Assembly (NCBI GenBank): GCA_031283405.1
Contig: JAITBX010000182.1
Span: 1-14,184, forward strand
Length of the DNA: 14,184 nt
Origin: Burkholderiales bacterium
Lineage (GTDB): Bacteria; Pseudomonadota; Gammaproteobacteria; Burkholderiales; Casimicrobiaceae
Direction of reading: 5' to 3'
Part shown: in pieces, positions 6,681 to 12,289 of the stretch
Layout of the letters: the number at the start of each line of letters is the position of its first letter
Position numbering within the stretch: the first letter of the stretch is position 1
Program-made: the position numbers and the translations under genes
The notes under the pieces: model-generated
What the model saw: only the letters and a program-made list of their open reading frames with translations
Databases searched by the model: none
What the model was told of the DNA's origin: nothing

Positions 6681-7195
6681 GGAAGAATACTTTCATTTTG
6701 GCGATTTTGTGTTGCTTGTCCTTTTTTGTGGCAGGTTGTGGCGAGCAGCACGGAGATTTGCGGGCGTGGATGAGCGAGCAGGGGAAAGGCCAGCGCGGCA
6801 AGATTGAGCCGATTCCGGAGGTTCAGGAATACGAGCCGTTCACCTACAACGCCTACGATATACAAGACCCGTTTTTCCCGCGGAAAATCGATCAGAGCGG
6901 TGATAAAAAAGGCGGCCCCGGTGTTCGTCCGCCGGAACCGCTGGAAGCATATCCGCTGGACGGATTGAAGATGGTAGGAACGCTTTCGCGCGACAAGGTG
7001 ACGTATGCTCTCATTCAAGCGCCTGGCAAGGACGTTTATCAGGTCAAAGTCGGCAATTATATGGGTCAGGATTACGGCAGAATTATTTCAATTACGGAAA
7101 CGGAAATCCAACTCAAAGAGTTGGTTCAGGATGGCACGGGCGACTGGACGGATCGGTCGAACACAGTGCATTTAGTGGAATCTGATAAAAAGTGA
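6677..7195 (+). CDS. pilP: Type IV pilus assembly lipoprotein PilP
   Basis: This 172-residue lipoprotein connects the PilN/PilO subcomplex to the PilQ secretin across the periplasm. The N-terminus is a lipoprotein signal with a lipobox VAGC, so C21 is the predicted lipidated residue. An extended linker follows, then a conserved beta domain with LDGLKMVGTLSRDKVTYALI (94-113), VYQVKVGNYMGQDYGRI (120-136) and a repeating strand pattern to residue 165. Length fits the family (about 170-180). AGGAG at 6665-6669 precedes the ATG by seven bases. The stop overlaps the earliest possible pilQ start (GTGA at 7192-7195). Confidence 0.96.
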   Translation: MRKNTFILAILCCLSFFVAGCGEQHGDLRAWMSEQGKGQRGKIEPIPEVQEYEPFTYNAYDIQDPFFPRKIDQSGDKKGGPGVRPPEPLEAYPLDGLKMVGTLSRDKVTYALIQAPGKDVYQVKVGNYMGQDYGRIISITETEIQLKELVQDGTGDWTDRSNTVHLVESDKK

Positions 7196-7206
7196 TGAGG
7201 ATGGAT

Positions 7207-9435
7207 ATGGCAACGACACTCCAAGGCATTCAACCCGGAAAGGGAGTGACTCCCCGCCGGTTATGGGCGACGGGCTTGGCGATGGGCTTGGCATTGCTGG
7301 CGGCGATGATTCTTTCGATGCCGGTTCATGCGCAAACCAACCGTCTCGAAAACGTCGCGGTTTCCAAGGGCAGCTTGGGGCAGACGATCGTCCGCTTTTC
7401 GTTGACGGTGCCGATTTCGCAGGCGCCGGCCGGTTTTGCGATTGCCAACCCGGCACGGGTAGCGCTGGATTTTCCCGATGTGGCCAACGGGCTGGGCGGA
7501 ACCAAGCAATCCGTTGACGATGACGTGTTGCGCAGCCTCAACCTGATCCAGAGCGGCGGGAAAACCCGCGTCGTGATGAATCTGAACAAGCCGCAGCAGT
7601 TCAAGACCGAACTCGACGGCAAGACGGTGGTTGTGACGCTGACCGGCGAATTGCAAGACGAGGCGACGGCAGCATCGCAACAGACGCAGCATTTTGCTGA
7701 AGCCAAACCGGGAGATGTCCAGTATTCATTGCTGGATGTCGATTTCCGACGCGGCGAAAGCGGCGAAGGACGAGTGGTGGTTGACTTGTCTGATCCGGCG
7801 GTCGGCATTGATATCCGTCAACAGGGCAAGCAGTTGATCGTCGATTTCCTCAAGACGGATCTGCCGCACAATTTGGCGCGCCGTTTGGATGTGACCGATT
7901 TCGGTACGCCCATTGCGATGATCGACACTTTTACCCAAGGCAACAGGACGCGGATGGTCATTGAGCCCAAGGGGCTGTGGGAACATTCGGCCTATCAGAC
8001 CGACAAGCGTTTTATCATCGAAGTCAAACCCATCATTGAAGACCCCAACAAGCTGACGCAGGGATCGCGGCAGGGGTACAAAGGCGACAAACTGTCGTTG
8101 AACTTTCAGAATGTCGAAGTGCGGGCGGTGTTGCAGGTGATCGCCGATTTCACCGGACTCAACATCATCACCAGCGATACCGTGCAGGGCAATTTGACCT
8201 TGCGACTGAAAGACATTCCTTGGGATCAGGCGCTCGATATCATCATGCAGACCAAGGGTCTCGACATGCGCAAGAACGGTTCGGTGGTGCTGATTGCGCC
8301 GCGTGATGAACTGGCGCTCAAAGAAAGACAGAAGTTCGAGGCCATGCAGCAGATCAATGATCTGGAGCCGTTGCGCACCGAAATGTTCCAGATGAACTAT
8401 CAAAAAGCACAGAACATACAGAAGCTGTTGTCCGACCCCAATCAGAAATTCCTGTCGAAGCGGGGAACGGCGGTGATTGATGAGCGAACCAACATCCTGT
8501 TCGTTCAGGACACGGCAGCGCGCCTAGAGGAAGTCCGGCAACTGATCCGGAAAATCGACATCACGGTACGGCAGGTGCTGATCGAAGCGCGGATCGTGAT
8601 CGCCTCGGACAACTTCAGTCGGCAGTTGGGTGTGCGTTTCGGTGTACAGGCGGGATTCTCGTTCAACAATTATTCGGTGGGGACGACCGGTTCGTTGAAT
8701 ACTCAACCGACGGTCACGATCAACACCGACGGAACGGTAACGCGGGAAACGCGGACGCCGACGCCTTATGAAATCGCTACGTGGAGGACGGGGGGCGCGG
8801 GTTATCCGGGTTATTCTGACAATCCCGGCTTGAATGTGAATCTGCCTGCGGCCAGCCCAACAGGGTCTCTGGCGATGACCTTGATCAATCTGGGTTCCGG
8901 CAACCTCGTCAATCTCGAATTGTCGGCGATGGAAGCCGACCATCGCGGCAAGGTGGTGTCGAGCCCGCGGGTGATGACGGCGGACAATCAGAAAGCCGTG
9001 ATCGAGCAGGGCACGGAAATTCCGTATGTGACGCCTGGGTCGGCCAACAGTCCGGCGACGGTTCAATTCAAGCCGGCGGTGCTACGGCTTGAGGTGACGC
9101 CGCAGATCACGCCGGACAACCGGATCATCATGAACATCGAAATCCGCAAGGATTCAATCGGGCAGATCGTTCAGTTGGGCGGCGGATTCACGGTGCCGTC
9201 GGTTGATACCAAAAACGTCTCTACGCAGATATCGGTCAACAACGGCGACACGGCGGTTATCGGTGGCATTTACGAAGAAGAAATCCTCGACTATGTGGAC
9301 AAAGTGCCCTTCCTCGGTGATCTTCCGCTCTTGGGCTATCTGTTCAAGAACACCAACCGGTCGAGCAACAAAACCGAATTGCTGATATTCCTGACGCCGC
9401 GTATCGTCAAGGATACTGTGGATACTGTGCGTTGA
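7207..9435 (+). CDS. pilQ: Type IV pilus secretin PilQ
   Basis: This outer-membrane secretin forms the multimeric pore for the pilus. From ATG 7207 it has 742 residues. In order: a signal peptide (to about 43, cleavage after VHA before QT); AMIN domain 1 (about 46-145) and AMIN domain 2 (about 170-275), which bind peptidoglycan; an STN domain with LSLNFQNVEVRAVLQVIADF (296-315); an N1/NolW domain (about 390-450); and the secretin core from VRQVLIEARIVIA (454 onward) with VVSSPRVMTADNQKA (583-597), VNNGDTAVIGGIYEEE (677-692), VPFLGDLPLLGYLF (700-713) and LLIFLTPRIV (725-734). Four in-frame starts exist (GTG 7192, ATG 7195, 7201, 7207). The last was chosen because AGGA (7198-7201) sits five bases upstream; the earlier ones have no good site. 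A Gly/Thr/Asn-rich stretch (about 480-545) probably forms the gate and extracellular part. Confidence 0.96.
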   Translation: MATTLQGIQPGKGVTPRRLWATGLAMGLALLAAMILSMPVHAQTNRLENVAVSKGSLGQTIVRFSLTVPISQAPAGFAIANPARVALDFPDVANGLGGTKQSVDDDVLRSLNLIQSGGKTRVVMNLNKPQQFKTELDGKTVVVTLTGELQDEATAASQQTQHFAEAKPGDVQYSLLDVDFRRGESGEGRVVVDLSDPAVGIDIRQQGKQLIVDFLKTDLPHNLARRLDVTDFGTPIAMIDTFTQGNRTRMVIEPKGLWEHSAYQTDKRFIIEVKPIIEDPNKLTQGSRQGYKGDKLSLNFQNVEVRAVLQVIADFTGLNIITSDTVQGNLTLRLKDIPWDQALDIIMQTKGLDMRKNGSVVLIAPRDELALKERQKFEAMQQINDLEPLRTEMFQMNYQKAQNIQKLLSDPNQKFLSKRGTAVIDERTNILFVQDTAARLEEVRQLIRKIDITVRQVLIEARIVIASDNFSRQLGVRFGVQAGFSFNNYSVGTTGSLNTQPTVTINTDGTVTRETRTPTPYEIATWRTGGAGYPGYSDNPGLNVNLPAASPTGSLAMTLINLGSGNLVNLELSAMEADHRGKVVSSPRVMTADNQKAVIEQGTEIPYVTPGSANSPATVQFKPAVLRLEVTPQITPDNRIIMNIEIRKDSIGQIVQLGGGFTVPSVDTKNVSTQISVNNGDTAVIGGIYEEEILDYVDKVPFLGDLPLLGYLFKNTNRSSNKTELLIFLTPRIVKDTVDTVR

Positions 9436-9477
9436 TAGCGACGTATTAAACCGCAAAATCTGAAAGTTGTTTTACAA

Positions 9478-9503
9478 TGCCCCGATGCAATGGCATCGGG
9501 GCA
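9478..9503 (+). terminator. Perfect 11-bp hairpin between pilQ and aroK, overlapping the aroK start
   Basis: TGCCCCGATGC (9478-9488) and GCATCGGGGCA (9493-9503) are perfect reverse complements around the loop AATG, followed by the T-rich AATTTATTT (9503-9511). It looks like an intrinsic terminator or attenuator with an imperfect T-run at the end of the pil operon. The aroK start ATG (9485-9487) lies in its left arm, so the same structure would hide the start codon in a read-through transcript. An 11-bp perfect stem with a 4-base loop is not expected by chance in 14 kb (about 0.003 expected). Whether it terminates, attenuates or blocks translation cannot be decided from sequence. Confidence 0.55.
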
Positions 9504-10030
9504 ATTTATTTCTGATCGGGCTGATGGGCGCGGGTAAAACCACGTATGGCCGCCGCTTGGCGACGCAGCTCGGCAAACCCTTTATGGACTGCGACGCGGA
9601 ATTGGAGCGCCGGTTGGGGTGTACGGTTTCCGACATCTTCGAGAAAGAAGGCGAAGCCTCTTTCCGCGATCGCGAGCAAGTGTTGCTGGCGGAACTGGCG
9701 CAGCGTGAGGGCATCGTGTTGAGCACGGGCGGCGGTGCGGTGCTGCGCGAAGCCAATCGGGAACAGTTGCGCGCCAACGGCACGGTGGTTTATCTGCACG
9801 CGACACCTGAGGTGTTGGCAAAACGTTTGCGGCGGGTGATGGATCGGCCTTTGTTGCGTGATGCGGAAGACCCGGCAGCTCAGCTGGCACAACTCTATGC
9901 AATCCGTGATCCGCTCTATCGTCAAACGGCATACTTTGTTATCGAAGCGACATCGGATGTCGTGGCCAAGTTGGCAGAGATCGGAGATGTCAGCAATCAG
10001 GAATCAGGGGTCAGGGATCAGAAATCATAA
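9485..10030 (+). CDS. aroK: Shikimate kinase
   Basis: Shikimate kinase phosphorylates shikimate at the 3-hydroxyl using ATP, the fifth step of the chorismate pathway, in the cytoplasm. From ATG 9485 it has 181 residues. The Walker A loop is GLMGAGKTT (12-20); DxD residues D35/D37, R61 (SFRDRE) and TGGG (81-84) form the shikimate site; the lid carries RPLL (121-124); R141 in RDPLYRQTA is the usual later Arg. A TTG at 9467 is an alternative start that would add six residues; ATG 9485 was preferred because family members begin a few residues before the N-L-F-L-I-G strand. Neither has a good Shine-Dalgarno, and ATG 9485 lies inside a hairpin. The last 12 residues (SNQESGVRDQKS) are encoded by a heptad DNA repeat and are not part of the fold. 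The stop overlaps the aroB start by one base (TAATG). Confidence 0.95.
   Translation: MQWHRGNLFLIGLMGAGKTTYGRRLATQLGKPFMDCDAELERRLGCTVSDIFEKEGEASFRDREQVLLAELAQREGIVLSTGGGAVLREANREQLRANGTVVYLHATPEVLAKRLRRVMDRPLLRDAEDPAAQLAQLYAIRDPLYRQTAYFVIEATSDVVAKLAEIGDVSNQESGVRDQKS
9994..10028. repeat. Heptad tandem repeat (NRRTCAG)5 forming the 3' end of aroK
   Basis: Five consecutive 7-base units are visible: CAATCAG, GAATCAG, GGGTCAG, GGATCAG and AAATCAT. The array matches the GATCAGG array at bases 1-21 in unit and orientation. It lies in frame at the end of aroK, supplies its last 11 or so codons and part of the stop, and ends one base before the aroB ATG. The AGGGA within it (10013-10017) is the only Shine-Dalgarno-like stretch before aroB, at a long spacing of 12 bases. 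Confidence 0.75.
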
Positions 10031-11127
10031 TGGAACAAAAAACATCTTCCACTCTGCAAGTCGATCTGGGCGCGCGCAGTTATCCGATCCATATCGGCAC
10101 CGGCGTTTTTGCCGAAGCGGGGCGTTTGTTGCACACGGTTTATTCCGGTCAACGGGTGTTCGTGGTCAGCAATCCGGTCGTGGCGGCGCACCACCTGGTT
10201 GCTTTGCAGCAAGGATTGAGCGCGGCGGGGATCACGAGTGAAGTGTGGCAGATGCCGGACGGAGAGCGCGCCAAGAACTGGGAGGAGTTGTACCAAATTC
10301 TGGGCTGGTTGCTGGAATCGCGCGCCGAGCGGCACACGCCGTTGATCGCGCTGGGCGGCGGCGTGGTTGGTGATCTGGCCGGGTTGGCCGCCGCGTTATA
10401 CCAGCGCGGAATGCCGTTGATTCAAGCGCCGACATCCTTGCTGGCACAGGTGGATTCCTCGGTCGGCGGCAAGACTGCCGTCAATCATCCGCTCGGCAAA
10501 AACATGATCGGCGCGTTTTATCAACCGCAACAAGTGTGGATCGACACGAACACGCTGGCAACGCTGCCGCCACGCGAATACATTTCCGGCTTGGCCGAAG
10601 TCGTCAAATACGGCGCGATCCGCGATCGTAATTTTTTTGATTGGCTGGAAAAAAATACGCAGGCGCTGCTGGCGCGCGATCCTGTCGCAGTCAATCACGC
10701 GATTCATCAAAGTTGCCGAGCCAAGGCCATGATCGTCGCCGCCGACGAGCGCGAAACGGGAGAGCGCGCCTTGCTGAATCTGGGACACACCTTCGGCCAC
10801 GCCATCGAGACAGCGTTGGGGTACGGCCAATGGTTGCACGGCGAAGCAGTGGCGGTGGGGATGGTGTTGGCGGGGCGCTTATCGACGATGGCGTGCGGTT
10901 TCGAAAAGAGCGAGCAACAGCGATTGGAGCAATTGCTGGCGACTTTTGGATTGCCGTTGACTTTCCCCAACATCCCGCCGGAAACGTGGATGACGCTGAT
11001 GGCGCGCGACAAAAAAGTATCCGGCGGCAAAATGCGCTTCGTGTTGCTGGAACGCTTGGGGAGGGCTGTCGTGCGGCAGGATATTGAGGAAGCGGCACTG
11101 ATGCAAGTTCTGATCACGAGTTCCTGA
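10030..11127 (+). CDS. aroB: 3-dehydroquinate synthase
   Basis: This enzyme converts DAHP to 3-dehydroquinate using NAD and a divalent metal (zinc or cobalt), the second step of the shikimate pathway, in the cytoplasm. Its 365 residues match the usual length (about 360). The NAD region is ALGGGVVGDLAGLAAA (107-122) and the phosphate/substrate loop is PTSLLAQVDSSVGGKTAVNHPLGKN (starts at 134; K148, K157). The metal ligands are E190 (GLAEVVKYG), H253 (LGHTFGHAIE) and H270 (WLHGEA), each six positions later than E184, H247 and H264 of the E. coli enzyme, so the active site looks complete. The start overlaps the aroK stop by one base, suggesting translational coupling. Only a weak, distant Shine-Dalgarno is visible. 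Confidence 0.97.
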   Translation: MEQKTSSTLQVDLGARSYPIHIGTGVFAEAGRLLHTVYSGQRVFVVSNPVVAAHHLVALQQGLSAAGITSEVWQMPDGERAKNWEELYQILGWLLESRAERHTPLIALGGGVVGDLAGLAAALYQRGMPLIQAPTSLLAQVDSSVGGKTAVNHPLGKNMIGAFYQPQQVWIDTNTLATLPPREYISGLAEVVKYGAIRDRNFFDWLEKNTQALLARDPVAVNHAIHQSCRAKAMIVAADERETGERALLNLGHTFGHAIETALGYGQWLHGEAVAVGMVLAGRLSTMACGFEKSEQQRLEQLLATFGLPLTFPNIPPETWMTLMARDKKVSGGKMRFVLLERLGRAVVRQDIEEAALMQVLITSS

Positions 11128-11142
11128 TTCCCTGCAAATACG

Positions 11143-11172
11143 TTGCCGGAGGCGGCGCTTCCCGAATACAAT
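11143..11172 (+). promoter_or_regulatory. Sigma70-type promoter for the tRNA-Gly gene
   Basis: TTGCCG (11143-11148, 4 of 6 to TTGACA) and TACAAT (11167-11172, 5 of 6 to TATAAT) are spaced by 18 bases. Transcription would start near 11179, about 10 bases before the mature tRNA 5' end, which fits a short leader removed by RNase P. The promoter lies in the 62-bp gap after aroB. It could also drive glyQ and glyS, because no strong terminator separates them from the tRNA. Confidence 0.55.
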
Positions 11173-11189
11173 AACGACTTAGTTTTCGC

Positions 11190-11263
11190 GCGGGTGTAGT
11201 TCAATGGCAGAACGGCAGCTTCCCAAGCTGCATACGAGGGTTCGATTCCCTTCACCCGCTCCA
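11190..11263 (+). tRNA. tRNA-Gly (anticodon CCC)
   Basis: This 74-nt cloverleaf has acceptor arms GCGGGTG (11190-11196) and CACCCGC (11253-11259), discriminator T and an encoded CCA (11261-11263). The anticodon stem GCAGC/GCTGC (11215-11219, 11227-11231) holds loop TTCCCAA, giving anticodon CCC at 11222-11224; it reads GGG. The T-arm GAGGG-TTCGATT-CCCTT is intact. It closely resembles E. coli glyU as remembered. A run of seven T (11273-11279) follows ten bases later without a clear hairpin, so termination there is uncertain and co-transcription with glyQS is possible. Confidence 0.95.
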
Positions 11264-11341
11264 GCTTTTCCGTTTTTTTCGAGATGCCTTAGATGAATAA
11301 AGCGGCAAGCGGGCGTCGCGGGCAAACTTTACAGGTCAATG

Positions 11342-12274
11342 ATGCTTACTTTTCAACAACGCACTTTTCAACAGTTGATTCTTCGTTTGCAAGATTACTG
11401 GAGCCGTCAAGGCTGCGCGCTCTTGCAGCCCTACGATATGGAAGTGGGGGCGGGAACCTCGCACACCGCGACGTTTCTGCGAGCGCTGGGGCCGGAGCCG
11501 TGGCGAGCCGGCTATGTGCAGCCGTCGCGTCGCCCGAAAGACGGGCGCTACGGCGAAAACCCCAATCGTTTGCAACATTATTATCAATACCAGGTGGTGT
11601 TAAAACCGGCGCCGGCGAACATCCTCGATCTTTATCTCGGTTCGTTGCAGGAACTGGGTTTTGATTTGACGACCAACGATGTGCGCTTTGTCGAGGACGA
11701 CTGGGAAAATCCGACGCTCGGCGCCTGGGGCTTGGGTTGGGAAGTGTGGTTGAACGGGATGGAAGTGACCCAGTTTACCTATTTTCAGCAAGTGGGCGGC
11801 CTCGATTGCAATCCGATCACCGGCGAGATCACTTACGGCATCGAGCGGTTGGCGATGTATTTGCAGGGAAAAGAAAACGTGTTCGATCTGGTGTGGACGG
11901 AGTACGAAGAAAATGGCGTTGTTCGCACATTGACTTACGGCGATGTTTATCACCAAAACGAAGTCGAGCAATCGCATTATAACTTTGAATCGTCCAACGC
12001 GCCCAAGCTGTTTGAACTTTTTACTTTTTTTGAGAGCGAGGCCAAACGGTTGCTCGAAGAAAAATTGCCGCTGCCGGGCTATGAAATGATTTTGAAAGCG
12101 GCGCACACATTCAATTTGCTCGACGCGCGCGGCGCGATTTCCGTGACCGAACGCGCGGCGTACATCGGACGCATTCGGGCGTTGTCGCGGCTGGTTGCGC
12201 AAACTTATGTCGAATCGCGTGAAGCGTTGGGTTATCCGATGCTGCCGCCCGAACACCGTCAACAAGCTGCTTGA
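11342..12274 (+). CDS. glyQ: Glycyl-tRNA synthetase alpha subunit
   Basis: This is the alpha subunit of the alpha2-beta2 bacterial glycyl-tRNA synthetase; it holds the class II catalytic core that activates glycine with ATP. The 310 residues (E. coli 303) carry TFQQLILRLQDYW near the N-terminus, EVGAGTSH, the block PSRRPKDGRYGENPNRLQHY (about 61-80), GLGWEVWLNGMEVTQFTYFQ (about 130-149) and motif 3 GEITYGIERLAMYL (about 161-174). Two adjacent ATGs exist (11339 and 11342). The second was chosen because AGG (11333-11335) is then six bases away rather than three; the protein differs by one Met only. It ends 15 bases before glyS and forms an operon with it. It directly follows a tRNA-Gly gene. 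Confidence 0.97.
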   Translation: MLTFQQRTFQQLILRLQDYWSRQGCALLQPYDMEVGAGTSHTATFLRALGPEPWRAGYVQPSRRPKDGRYGENPNRLQHYYQYQVVLKPAPANILDLYLGSLQELGFDLTTNDVRFVEDDWENPTLGAWGLGWEVWLNGMEVTQFTYFQQVGGLDCNPITGEITYGIERLAMYLQGKENVFDLVWTEYEENGVVRTLTYGDVYHQNEVEQSHYNFESSNAPKLFELFTFFESEAKRLLEEKLPLPGYEMILKAAHTFNLLDARGAISVTERAAYIGRIRALSRLVAQTYVESREALGYPMLPPEHRQQAA

Positions 12275-12289
12275 GTCTCCGGAGTTTTT

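Noticed and set aside
7726..9066. Long minus-strand frames inside pilQ (7726-8403, 8524-9066)
   Set aside because: They are antisense to conserved secretin domains, with no recognisable motif. Shadow frames.
11264..11341. T-box or other riboswitch in front of glyQ
   Set aside because: The gap is only about 78 bases, with no stem-loop array, no T-box-like conserved sequence and no terminator/antiterminator pair.
11293..11664. Frame starting upstream of glyQ that could be a leader peptide
   Set aside because: It has no Shine-Dalgarno, overlaps glyQ out of frame for over 300 bases, and shows no run of Gly codons or attenuator structure.
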